Assembly: GCA_001829315.1 (NCBI GenBank)
Contig: MIAY01000001.1
Location: forward strand, 572,927-636,926
Direction: 5' to 3'
Origin: Spirochaetes bacterium GWE1_32_154
GTDB lineage: Bacteria > Spirochaetota > GWE2-31-10
Length of the DNA: 64,000 nt
Shown: one piece after another, positions 42,892 through 52,148 of the stretch
Position numbering within the stretch: position 1 is the stretch's first letter
Layout: every line of letters starts with the position of its first letter
Program-made: the position numbers and the translations under genes
Notes under the pieces: model-generated
The model's database searches: none
What the model saw: the letters and a program-made list of their open reading frames with translations, nothing else
What the model was told of the DNA's origin: nothing

Positions 42892-45800
42892 TTATTTTTT
42901 TATTATATCAGTCATTTGAATTTTTTCACCTTTGGTAACCTCCATAATTCGACCTCTGCCAAATAGTGAATATCCTGAAGTATAGGTGATTTTAATCTTA
43001 GCAATTTCTTTTTCAGTACCACCGGACATTCTTACAACTTTTACCATATCACCTACTGACAGATCTTTAATCATCGATTCTGATAAAAATTGGAATGTAA
43101 CAGAACTGTCAATAGATTCAATAACCCGGGCAGATATTTTATTCTGGTTTGATGTTAATTCAACAGGACCTGATGGTGATTTAGGTGTCGAATCAATTCC
43201 TGATGTGTCTTTTAATTTGTTTATTTCATTAGAAAATTCATCCTGAAGTCTTTCTTTTTCTAATTCAACAGTTTTTTCATAATCTTTTTTAATTTCTTCG
43301 GTAATTTGTCTTCGTAATTCATTTTCATTTAATCTTGATTTAGCAGATTGCTGTTCAAGTTTTGTATATTTATCTTTAATATCTTTAAGCTCTGTCGATA
43401 TTTTTTCATTGGCTGTTTTAACCATTTCTTCTGAATTCTGTTTAACTTCTTCATTTTTTTTATATGAATCAAGTAATTGATTTTGTAAACTTTGAATGTA
43501 TTTTTTTCCGTCTTCAATTTCTTTTTCTTTATTAGCATACTCTTTTTTGAGATTTTCAAGTTCATCACCTGTTGATGATTTTGAATCCTCTAAATTTTTC
43601 TTAAGTTCTTCAAGTTCCTTATTTTTTTCTGCAAGTTTTGTTTCATATTCTGTTTTGAGACTCTCTAATTCTTTTTGATCAACTTGAGGTTTTGCATTTT
43701 TAAGATCTGCAATAATTGCGTCTTTTTCAGCTAGTCTTTGATCGAATTCTCTAGTAATTGAAGCAATTTGAGTTGTGTCATTTGTAGTAGCATCTAATTT
43801 TTCGTTGTATTGTTTTATTAATTCATCCCGTTCTAATTTACTTCTATTGATTTCTTCTGCGAGTTTTGCATTAAATTCATCTTCTTTTGTTTGTATCATC
43901 TCACTATATTTTTTTTCAATTGATGCTTTAGCTTCTTCAAGTAATTTTTCTGATAAAACTGAAGTATCGCTTGAAGAAGATTTTAATAGAGATTGAATAT
44001 ATTCATTTTCTACAGATATAAAATCATTTACCGATTCATTTGCATAAAGATTGAAAGCGGTATTTAACGCTGCAAAATAGAAATTTCTGGCAGCTGATAA
44101 ATCACCTGCTTTATATGAGTCAGTAAAATTTTTATAATTCTGATTAAATCTGCTTCGCAATCGGTCTTCAAACTGTGCAAGTTCTCTTGATTGCAAAATC
44201 TCACGGATATTTATTGATTCATCAAGTGATTTTTTTGTCAAACCCGATTGCGGATACTGTATGATGACTTTCTCAAATTCAGCAAGAGCTTCTCTATATC
44301 GGCTGTTTTTTTGAAGAGAAATTGCGTTTTCGTATATTAATGTAGCTTGAGCTTCAATTTGCTTTGTTTTGCCTGACTCATTCAAAAGTAAAGAAAGTTT
44401 TGTGATATTATCAAGTGCTTGAATTGTATAATCACTATTTGGAGATTCTTTAATAACCTGTGTTAATAAAACAAGTGCATTTTCATAATTTCCGGCACGG
44501 AGATTTGAAATTGCATCGTTATATGAATTAAGTGCCCGTGCATTTTGAATTTCTTTTTCAATACTCGAAATTCGTAGGTATGAACTGTTTACGTTATCAA
44601 ATTCTTTAAGTACTTTACCGTATTTTTGCATAGCGTCAGGAAATTTTTTACTCGCATAAGATTCTTCCGCACTATTGTAAAGCTCATTCATTGTTTTAAA
44701 TTTATTCAGTGTTTTGATAAATTCTGCATCATAATAAACAGAATTCTGGCTTGCCTTAACAAGACTGCTGATTGTATTAATCATAAAGATGTCAGTTGTC
44801 ATTCTATCGCGTAAAGAAGGTTCATTAAGTACAAATGATTTTTGCGAATCATAGAATTGAATTACCATATTGAGTTTGGTAATTCCTTCTGAATTGTTAT
44901 TCTTCTTAAAATCTTCAATAGAGGATGAAACTAACTGAAAAATCTTTGAATTAAAATCTTTAATTTTATCATTATACAAACGTAATTCATCAAGTCTTTT
45001 TGTGACTTCATCCCGTTCTTTGTTTTTTTCTTCAAGTCTTTGTGACAGGTTATCACGAATTTTTTGTAATTCAAAATCTTTATTTTCTATGGCGGATTGA
45101 ATCTGGTTTTTTGCCTGTTCGATTTCTTTGTTCTTTTGAACAAGAATTTTATCCTGTTCTGATAGTTTCGTTGTTTTTTCAGATTCAGCACGAGCTAACG
45201 CGGTTGCTTTTTCTATATCAAGCAATTTTTTAAATTTTAAAAACTCAGATTGAGGTAAAGATTGAGCAATTAAATCCTGAAGTTTTTTTCGATAGATATT
45301 TTCAATTTCAATTCTTCTTTTGTTAAGTTCCTCATTGATTGATGCTTCAATTTTATCTCTTTCGGTGCTTACTTTTCTTAGTTCTTCTTCTAAAACCATT
45401 TTCATCTTTTTTGCTTCTTCTTCTTTTTGTTTTGCAATTCTCGATAAAATTGAGGTGTCAGTTTTCAAGTTTTCATCAAGTGATGAAACCGATGCTTTTT
45501 TAAAGTATGAAGACATTATTGGAATGCTTATTAATAATAATAGTACAGGAATTATCGCAGCGAAAAAAGGTGCCGTAATTCCCGTACTGATATTTTTATT
45601 CAGTGATAAACTTAATGTTTTTTTTGCACGCTTGTTATAAATCTGCTTATCAATATTATAGTAAATTTCAGCTTTATTAACACCGAATACATCAATATCA
45701 TGGGTATTTTCTGTATCAATCTCAGTATCTAATTCTTTATTTCGTAACGTATCATCAATCGAATTGATATCAATTAATCCGGGGTTTTCAACAAATTCAT

Positions 45801-46314
45801 TTGTTTTGTTGATTTTAGTAAGTAAATACGAAACGTCGTCAATTTCTTCTGATAAATCTTCGGTAATATCACTAACTTCAATTGTATTTTCAGCAATTTC
45901 TTCTGCGTGATGATTTTCTTGTTTTTTAACAGGAATCGAAATGGACCTGCCAGCGGTAATTGGTTCTGTTTTAGCTGTATTTTCTTCTTGTTTTATTGTA
46001 GTTTCTTTCTTTGTGAGATCATATAAAATATAATCCACTTCATTATGAGCTGTATATGTAATGTTATCAATTTCACTTTTATTCTTTAATAATTCGTAGT
46101 TATTATTTGTTGATGTTTCTTCTAAATCTTTAAAATATGTTGAGTACGTTGAATTAATAGCAGGAAAATCTGTTGTTTGATCTATTAAGTCCGAGAAATT
46201 AATTAAATCACTTACTTCAGTTGAATTAGTCTGAAAATAATCATTTATCGATTTAAGGTTAATTCCTTTAGAAACAGGTAAGTTAGTAAAATTATCGTTA
46301 TCGTTATTATTCAT
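42892..46314 (-). CDS. Large membrane-anchored coiled-coil/TPR protein
   Basis: The 1140-aa protein has an acidic, low-complexity N-terminal part (1-235), one transmembrane helix (about 246-268), a long coiled coil (about 285-460), TPR-like repeats (about 560-760, with NYENALVLLTQVIKESPNS and RYREALAEFEKVIIQYPQS), a second long coiled coil (about 800-1040), and a C-terminal beta domain (about 1065-1140). It lacks a signal peptide, so it probably spans the inner membrane with the coiled coils in the periplasm (inference). It resembles structural or scaffold proteins of spirochaetes but is not recognised. GGGA lies before the ATG. It follows the PEGA/TPR gene by 36 nt. Confidence 0.65.
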   Translation of the reverse strand: MNNNDNDNFTNLPVSKGINLKSINDYFQTNSTEVSDLINFSDLIDQTTDFPAINSTYSTYFKDLEETSTNNNYELLKNKSEIDNITYTAHNEVDYILYDLTKKETTIKQEENTAKTEPITAGRSISIPVKKQENHHAEEIAENTIEVSDITEDLSEEIDDVSYLLTKINKTNEFVENPGLIDINSIDDTLRNKELDTEIDTENTHDIDVFGVNKAEIYYNIDKQIYNKRAKKTLSLSLNKNISTGITAPFFAAIIPVLLLLISIPIMSSYFKKASVSSLDENLKTDTSILSRIAKQKEEEAKKMKMVLEEELRKVSTERDKIEASINEELNKRRIEIENIYRKKLQDLIAQSLPQSEFLKFKKLLDIEKATALARAESEKTTKLSEQDKILVQKNKEIEQAKNQIQSAIENKDFELQKIRDNLSQRLEEKNKERDEVTKRLDELRLYNDKIKDFNSKIFQLVSSSIEDFKKNNNSEGITKLNMVIQFYDSQKSFVLNEPSLRDRMTTDIFMINTISSLVKASQNSVYYDAEFIKTLNKFKTMNELYNSAEESYASKKFPDAMQKYGKVLKEFDNVNSSYLRISSIEKEIQNARALNSYNDAISNLRAGNYENALVLLTQVIKESPNSDYTIQALDNITKLSLLLNESGKTKQIEAQATLIYENAISLQKNSRYREALAEFEKVIIQYPQSGLTKKSLDESINIREILQSRELAQFEDRLRSRFNQNYKNFTDSYKAGDLSAARNFYFAALNTAFNLYANESVNDFISVENEYIQSLLKSSSSDTSVLSEKLLEEAKASIEKKYSEMIQTKEDEFNAKLAEEINRSKLERDELIKQYNEKLDATTNDTTQIASITREFDQRLAEKDAIIADLKNAKPQVDQKELESLKTEYETKLAEKNKELEELKKNLEDSKSSTGDELENLKKEYANKEKEIEDGKKYIQSLQNQLLDSYKKNEEVKQNSEEMVKTANEKISTELKDIKDKYTKLEQQSAKSRLNENELRRQITEEIKKDYEKTVELEKERLQDEFSNEINKLKDTSGIDSTPKSPSGPVELTSNQNKISARVIESIDSSVTFQFLSESMIKDLSVGDMVKVVRMSGGTEKEIAKIKITYTSGYSLFGRGRIMEVTKGEKIQMTDIIKK

Positions 46315-46350
46315 TAACTAAATCCCAAAGATAAATAATCCTATTTAACA

Positions 46351-47661
46351 TTAGAAGTAAGATAATGTTAATTCTTTTAAATTTTTGTCTATGTTTAAAT
46401 TATTAACTTCTTCTTTTAATGTAATTAACTTATCGGTCAGATTTTTTGATTTGTAAAGTGTTACCAGCATAAAATAATAAGTATCCAATTTTTCAGAATT
46501 AGGAAAGGTCTCAATAAGTGATTTGTAACCTGATTCTGCCAGACCCATATTCTCATCAGAAGCATTTTTGAGGTATTTTTCATAATCTATTCTTGATTTT
46601 AATGAAATAATTGATTCTTTTGTCAGCATGTTGTCAGTGTAAACAGCTTTATCAAGCATAAAACGTGCTCTGTCAAAATTACCTTCGATGAAATAAATAT
46701 CTGCCAGATTTTTTAATACATAGTCGTAATAACTTGAAATAGGGTAATCCTGGATAAAAGTTTCCCAGTAATTTCGTGCTTTTTCCAGTTCTCCGGTTAT
46801 ATAATAATTTTGTCCTATCTGATAATGAATAAGCGGTAAATGTTCACTGTCAGGATAAAGAGAAATAATGGTTCTCATTATTTGAGTAGATCGTTCAATC
46901 TCACCTGAGGCAGTAAATTGCATGGCAGTTAAGAATAATGTATCATCCTGATTTGAAGGGGATTTGTTTAATAATGTATATTCCTTTTTTCTATTATTTA
47001 CACGTGTTGCAATGTCTACAGCAATAATTGAAGAAAATGCAACGCCGAGAGCAGCTGTTGTTGCTATACTGGCAAATTTGGCAATATCTACATTTGCAGT
47101 TGATCGTGCATAAAAGTCATAATCAGCTTGATTTATTCCTTTAGCAAGGTATGCTTGATTTGCACAATATTCAGATATAACTATCGTACTAATCATCGAA
47201 GCAAATGATAATGCTATTGCAGTACCAAGTGATGCTTCAAAAGGAAGGAAATTATTTGTTTTGGAAAAAGTCATTTTATCATTAAGAAGATCAATCTCGT
47301 AGGTGCCGGGTTTTAGTTCTGATACAAAAACAGGCCCTTTCATTTGAGTTGATCCGATTTTATAGGTGTTTTTCTCCGGAAAATAAATATCAAATGAAGT
47401 AGGAATTAATGTTAAAGTAACATTTTTAGATTCTATATCTCTGTTGTTTAATTTGTAATTTTTGTAACCTGATTTAGAAATAGTAATAACTTTCTCAATA
47501 AGTTGGTCATTTTTTAATAAGCACGGTGTTATTATTTTAGTATCAATTCCATCAATTAGTATCTTGGCACGAATCGGATATGTATTGATAAAAAGATACC
47601 CACCTGCTTGTAACGACAAGGTAAAAAACATGTATAAAAATAATAAGTATTTTGTTTTCAT
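46351..47661 (-). CDS. PEGA-domain and TPR exported protein
   Basis: The 436-aa protein has a signal peptide (about 1-20), a PEGA-like beta domain (about 20-85, with GGYLFINTYPIRAKILIDG), two hydrophobic segments near 145-215 and TPR-type repeats in the second half (GEIERSTQIMRTIISLYPDS, GELEKARNYWETFIQDYP, GNFDRARFMLDKAVY). Such proteins are common in spirochaete envelopes. Function unknown. It has no Shine-Dalgarno but a near-consensus promoter whose -10 ends 6 nt before the ATG. It is divergent from the SurA-like gene. Confidence 0.7.
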   Translation of the reverse strand: MKTKYLLFLYMFFTLSLQAGGYLFINTYPIRAKILIDGIDTKIITPCLLKNDQLIEKVITISKSGYKNYKLNNRDIESKNVTLTLIPTSFDIYFPEKNTYKIGSTQMKGPVFVSELKPGTYEIDLLNDKMTFSKTNNFLPFEASLGTAIALSFASMISTIVISEYCANQAYLAKGINQADYDFYARSTANVDIAKFASIATTAALGVAFSSIIAVDIATRVNNRKKEYTLLNKSPSNQDDTLFLTAMQFTASGEIERSTQIMRTIISLYPDSEHLPLIHYQIGQNYYITGELEKARNYWETFIQDYPISSYYDYVLKNLADIYFIEGNFDRARFMLDKAVYTDNMLTKESIISLKSRIDYEKYLKNASDENMGLAESGYKSLIETFPNSEKLDTYYFMLVTLYKSKNLTDKLITLKEEVNNLNIDKNLKELTLSYF

Positions 47662-47667
47662 AGTGTT

Positions 47668-47696
47668 ATTATATACGCTTTTTTCAAAAAGTACAA
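47668..47696 (-). promoter_or_regulatory. Near-consensus promoter 6 nt before an ATG (leaderless candidate)
   Basis: On the minus strand TTGTAC (47691-47696), 17-bp spacer, perfect TATAAT (47668-47673). The ATG at 47661 is reached after 6 nt, with no Shine-Dalgarno between. Confidence 0.6.
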
Positions 47697-47821
47697 TAAA
47701 ATAAAAAAATAAAAATTGATTATCGATATTAATAATGTTATAAGACTTTTATTGTGAATAATCTTATAATTAAGCTTTTTTGCAAGATATCTTTAAGTTT
47801 AAAATATTAATGGAGTTATTT

Positions 47822-48985
47822 ATGTCTAAAATCAGAATAGCAGTTTCTGTTTTTTTAGTTTTATTGCTTAATGGTGCTTATGCGCAAAATACGAACAAAA
47901 GATTACTCAATTTGAAAGATAATAATGTTGTTAAAGTTGGTAAAAATATTATTACTCTTGATGAATTAGATAAAACATTCAATGAAATGAATAATCTGGC
48001 ATCAGTTTATGGTAAGAACATAACTAAAAAAGAAGTTCTTGATTTAATGGTAGATGATTACATCATTAAGGATAGGATAAAAGAAGAAAAACTTGTTCTT
48101 GATGAAAGTATGTATAATCAGGAACTTAATATGATGAAATATCAGTATTCAATGATGAAGCAGGAAAAAAATCCTAATTTTCAGTTTGATGAAGCAGAAT
48201 TCAAAAAGTACATAGAACAGGAAGGTAAATTAAATTATGTAGATTTTGAAGATAAAATCAAACAAAAAGTGCTGGTAAAGCAATTTTTATATAAACAAGC
48301 CGGTCCTAAATTACAGGAATTAGCACGAAAGACATTTGAAAGCTCAAGAGAGTTTCCTGTATCAATACCGAACCAGCAGGGTGGTGTCGATACATTTAAT
48401 TCATTAAAAGAAATTTATGATCAAAATGAAGAGAGTTTTATTCAACCGAGTATGGTTGTGTTGAAACATATTTACTTTAGAACAATTGATCAGGCAGGTC
48501 CTATGAATGCTGCTGACAAAAGTGCTATTAAATCAAGAGCTGAAGACGCGTTAAAACTTCTTAAAGCCGGTGGTGATTTTGATACAATTTGTTTGCGTTT
48601 TTCAGATGATCCTACTGCAAAAGAATTAGTTGAAGATCCTGATACAAAAACAAAACATAGAGGTTATATAGGACCGTTTCCAATAAGCGGGAAAATGGCA
48701 AAAGCAACAAGAGAAAAATACGGGGATGTTATTTATTCTGCTTTAAGTTCATTACAAAAAGGTAAAATGACTGATATTGTTGAGTCTCAATATGGTTATC
48801 ATATTTTTTATGCTGTTAATAAAAAAGACAAGTCTTTTGTGGCTTATGAAGAAGCAAAATCTCAAATTGTGCAGCAATTAAAATCTTTCGAAGAACAAAC
48901 AGTTGTTCAAAATACATATCTTGATTTAATTAAAGATCTTAGAAAGAAAACAGATATTAACTATTTTATGAAAGAATATGAGTAA
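47822..48985 (+). CDS. SurA-like periplasmic peptidyl-prolyl cis-trans isomerase
   Basis: About 387 aa. A signal peptide (1-22, ending NGAYAQ) is followed by a SurA N-terminal chaperone-like helical region (about 35-150). A parvulin domain follows (about 200-330, with VVLKHIYFRTID, GGDFDTICLRFSDDPTAK, GYIGPFPISGKM and the closing SQYGYHIFYAV). It likely assists folding of outer-membrane proteins. TGGAG is 6 nt before the ATG at 47822. Its last codons overlap nusB by 8 nt. Confidence 0.88.
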   Translation: MSKIRIAVSVFLVLLLNGAYAQNTNKRLLNLKDNNVVKVGKNIITLDELDKTFNEMNNLASVYGKNITKKEVLDLMVDDYIIKDRIKEEKLVLDESMYNQELNMMKYQYSMMKQEKNPNFQFDEAEFKKYIEQEGKLNYVDFEDKIKQKVLVKQFLYKQAGPKLQELARKTFESSREFPVSIPNQQGGVDTFNSLKEIYDQNEESFIQPSMVVLKHIYFRTIDQAGPMNAADKSAIKSRAEDALKLLKAGGDFDTICLRFSDDPTAKELVEDPDTKTKHRGYIGPFPISGKMAKATREKYGDVIYSALSSLQKGKMTDIVESQYGYHIFYAVNKKDKSFVAYEEAKSQIVQQLKSFEEQTVVQNTYLDLIKDLRKKTDINYFMKEYE

Positions 48986-49427
48986 TAAAGTCGGAAAAAA
49001 TCACGAACATAAAAGAGCCGGGAGAGTTATTGCTTTCCAGGCAATATATTCCTATGAAATTCAAAAGAAAGAAGTTTCTGAACTTCTTTCTTTTGTGTCA
49101 ACAGTAGAAACCAATCCTGACGGTTTAAGTTATGGTAAATTCTTATTGGAAGGAACAATTAATAATATTCATGTAATTGATGCTTTGATTAAAGAAAAAT
49201 TAATCAAGTGGGATTTTAATAGAATTTCTCTTATAGATAAAGCAGTATTAAGAACAGCTGCATTTGAGTTGTTATTTAGTGATGTTCCTGATGTAATAGT
49301 AATTAATGAGGCTGTTGAGATAGCTAAACAGTTTGGTAATGAAGAATCATATAAATTTATTAATGGGATACTCGATGCTATCAATAAAACTAAAAAACAG
49401 AATCTCAAAAACTGTCAGGAACATTAG
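48978..49427 (+). CDS. nusB: Transcription antitermination factor NusB
   Basis: The 149-aa helical RNA-binding protein joins NusE (S10) on boxA RNA to allow rRNA antitermination. The family blocks are HKRAGRVIAFQAIYSYE at the N-terminus, LIKWDFNRISLIDKAVLRTAAFELLF, and the C-terminal VINEAVEIAKQFGNEESYKFINGILD. It overlaps both the preceding surA-like gene and the following TPR gene. Confidence 0.95.
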   Translation: MSNKVGKNHEHKRAGRVIAFQAIYSYEIQKKEVSELLSFVSTVETNPDGLSYGKFLLEGTINNIHVIDALIKEKLIKWDFNRISLIDKAVLRTAAFELLFSDVPDVIVINEAVEIAKQFGNEESYKFINGILDAINKTKKQNLKNCQEH

Positions 49428-51300
49428 AAAGGCAGTTACAGGGAAAAAAATTTTAACTTTTTTTATTTCATCAATTTTGGTTTTATGTTGTGCAACAGGG
49501 GTTCTTGTTCTTTATTATTCAAAAGATATATTAGCATATTCAATTGGTAAAAAATCTGATAACCCTGAAAATAATTTTATGAAAATGGGTCAGGATGCAT
49601 ATAATAAAGGGTATCTTGAGAATTCTGCTATACAATTTCAAACTTATTTATCTACTAATCCTACTAAAATCAATAAAATTATAGTGTATAAAAAACTTTT
49701 TGAAATTAATGTATTAAGAAAAAATTATGATGATGCGTTTCTTGCACTTAAAGAAATTGAGTTGTTAGATTCAAGGGATAGTTCAGTTTATATTAATAGA
49801 ATCAAATTGTTATTAAAAATCGATCAGCTAAAAGGTGCTAAGTTCGAAATTGACAGGATGTATAACAGGTTTAAAAAATCACCTGAATTTTTGGAATTAT
49901 CTTCAGTGTATTATATAAAAACTAACGAATATGCAAACGCAATTAATGAAATTTTAAAAATTCCATATCGAAAACGCGGGTATGAGATAAATATAAAAGT
50001 GGTGCATTGTTATGTTAAACTCAATCAGATTTCAAGAGCAATTTCTTATTTACATAAAATGGAACCTGTTGTCAGAACGTATGAAGATAAGTTTCAAAAA
50101 GGTGAATTTTTATTAGTGCGAAGTATCGCAAATATGCTTAAAGGTGATTATGATTTGATATATAATGATTTACGACCGGGTATTCTGGAAGGTGAGTTAA
50201 GAAATATATCATATCGATTAATGATTTTCAGTTATATTATGCAGGATTCAATGAATGATTTGAATAACTATCTAACTAATCCTGAAGTTACGGCTGTTAT
50301 TGATACAAAATTATTTTCATTGCTTGGTAATTATTTTTTTTATAAAAAACAATATGAAACTGCAGCGTTGTATTATGAAAGAATTAAAGATGCAAGAAAT
50401 TATACACAGGATGAGTTATTGGCGTTGGTTGATATTTATTATTGGAATTCAGACTATGCTGCAGCCGAGAAAATAATTAAAGAACTTAATGAAAAGTTTG
50501 GTTTCAAAAATCCTTCGTATTTTAAAAATATATCGAGATTACGTTTGTTGCAGGATGATTTTCCTCAAGCCTATTTATATTTAAAGCAAGGTATTTTAGA
50601 ATATCCTGATGATGATGATTTTTATTTCCGGCTTGCATTAATTAATTATAATGAAGGATTACTGGAAAATGCTTCACAGTATGTTAAGGACGGTATCCGG
50701 GCATCAAAATTATTACGAAATGAAAGCTCAAAAAAATTTGACATACTGCGATTGATGTTGTCCGGTGATAAATCACGATCGTTGACAGAACTTGATTTGC
50801 TTGAAATGAGAAATCAGAATGATGCTGATGTTCAAGCATATTATCGAATTATCGAGTTCTATTTGCAGCATAATAGACTTTTTGATGCAAAACGGGAAAT
50901 GGATACAGTTCGTAATTTACCATTAACCAATGAACAGCAAAGAATTTTTAATGTGTATTCATTAATTTATTCAATTAATTTTGGTGAATACCAAAATTAT
51001 TCTACTATTAGAGAATTAATACTAAGTGATGAACATTCAGATCCGCTTTATAAATCAGTATGTTATTTTCTTGACGGTGAATATGATAAAGCTTTATCAG
51101 AGATTTTATATGTGGAAAACAATCATTCAGTAAGTAAAATAGAGAAATTATCAATACTTTATTATATTAAGTCATTAGCGTATTATTTTAAAGCCGATTA
51201 TTCATCAACAAATATTTCATTAATGCAGTTACTGGAAATTGACCCGTTCAATAGAAAGGCATTGTATTTAAAAGGTTTGTTGAATAATAAAGTTGAGTGA
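49375..51300 (+). CDS. Membrane-anchored TPR protein
   Basis: The protein of about 641 aa has a single transmembrane helix near 24-46 (TFFISSILVLCCATGVLVLYY) after a basic N-terminus, then an all-helical repeat array of about 15 TPR-like units (for example ENSAIQFQTYLSTNPTK, NYDDAFLALKEIELLD and QYETAALYYERIKDARN). It is probably an inner-membrane protein with a periplasmic repeat domain. The ATG at 49375 lies 5 nt after GGGAT; a TTG at 49333 is also in frame but deeper in nusB. Function unknown; its genetic link to nusB, surA-like, map and htrA suggests an envelope-assembly operon (inference). Confidence 0.7.
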   Translation: MLSIKLKNRISKTVRNIRKAVTGKKILTFFISSILVLCCATGVLVLYYSKDILAYSIGKKSDNPENNFMKMGQDAYNKGYLENSAIQFQTYLSTNPTKINKIIVYKKLFEINVLRKNYDDAFLALKEIELLDSRDSSVYINRIKLLLKIDQLKGAKFEIDRMYNRFKKSPEFLELSSVYYIKTNEYANAINEILKIPYRKRGYEINIKVVHCYVKLNQISRAISYLHKMEPVVRTYEDKFQKGEFLLVRSIANMLKGDYDLIYNDLRPGILEGELRNISYRLMIFSYIMQDSMNDLNNYLTNPEVTAVIDTKLFSLLGNYFFYKKQYETAALYYERIKDARNYTQDELLALVDIYYWNSDYAAAEKIIKELNEKFGFKNPSYFKNISRLRLLQDDFPQAYLYLKQGILEYPDDDDFYFRLALINYNEGLLENASQYVKDGIRASKLLRNESSKKFDILRLMLSGDKSRSLTELDLLEMRNQNDADVQAYYRIIEFYLQHNRLFDAKREMDTVRNLPLTNEQQRIFNVYSLIYSINFGEYQNYSTIRELILSDEHSDPLYKSVCYFLDGEYDKALSEILYVENNHSVSKIEKLSILYYIKSLAYYFKADYSSTNISLMQLLEIDPFNRKALYLKGLLNNKVE

Positions 51301-51344
51301 GTCTCAAGAAATTGAAATAGAGAAAAAACTGGAGTAAGCATTAA

Positions 51345-52130
51345 ATGATCAGATTAAAAACAAAAGAGCAAATTGAAAAAATCAGAGAGTGCGGGATAAT
51401 ATCTGCAAAACTTTTTAAGTATTTACATACAATTATTCATCCCGGCATAAGCAGCTTGGAAATCAATAAGGCATCTGATGCTTTTATAAGAGATCACGGA
51501 GCAATTCCTTCCTTTAAGGGGTATCAGGGTTTTCCTTATTCAATATGTGCCTCGGTAAATGAAGAGGTTATTCATGGCTTGCCTTGTAAACGAATTCTTC
51601 GTGAAGGTGATATCATAGGGATTGATGTGGGTGTCTTGAAAAATGGTTTAATTAGTGATAGTGCACGAACATTTGCTGTTGGTGAAATAAGTGTTGAGAA
51701 TAAAAAACTTTTGGAAGTGACAGAAGCGGCTTTATACAGGGCGATTTCAAAAGTAAAACCCGGTGGTGTTATTAATGATATTGGTGGAACTGTTGAAGAT
51801 TTTATTAAACCGTACGGCTATGGAATCGTTAAAGATTATTGTGGTCATGGCGTTGGTTTTGAGAATCATGAAGACCCGGAAGTTCCGAATTATCGGTATA
51901 AAGGCGGTAAGAAAAAACTTGTTCCGGGAATGGTTTTGGCTATTGAACCAATGATAAATATTGGAGACAGTGATTTCTTTGTGTTAGAAGACGGGTGGAC
52001 AGTTGTTACTGTTGACGGTAATTTCTCAGCACATTTTGAAAATACAATTGCTGTTACTGATAAAGGATTTGAAATATTAACGATTGAACCTCAGGATTTA
52101 ATTGAATTAAAGAAAAAATACAATTTTTAA
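51345..52130 (+). CDS. map: Type I methionine aminopeptidase
   Basis: The 261-aa dinuclear metalloenzyme removes the initiator Met. The metal-binding residues lie in DIIGIDVGVLKNGLISDSART (two Asp), CGHGVGFENHEDPEV (His), LAIEPMINIGD (Glu) and NFSAHFENTIAVT (Glu). The length and N-terminus (IRLKTKEQIEKIRECG) match type Ia. TGGAG precedes the ATG. Confidence 0.97.
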   Translation: MIRLKTKEQIEKIRECGIISAKLFKYLHTIIHPGISSLEINKASDAFIRDHGAIPSFKGYQGFPYSICASVNEEVIHGLPCKRILREGDIIGIDVGVLKNGLISDSARTFAVGEISVENKKLLEVTEAALYRAISKVKPGGVINDIGGTVEDFIKPYGYGIVKDYCGHGVGFENHEDPEVPNYRYKGGKKKLVPGMVLAIEPMINIGDSDFFVLEDGWTVVTVDGNFSAHFENTIAVTDKGFEILTIEPQDLIELKKKYNF

Positions 52131-52148
52131 GGTAAGGATTTTAATAGT

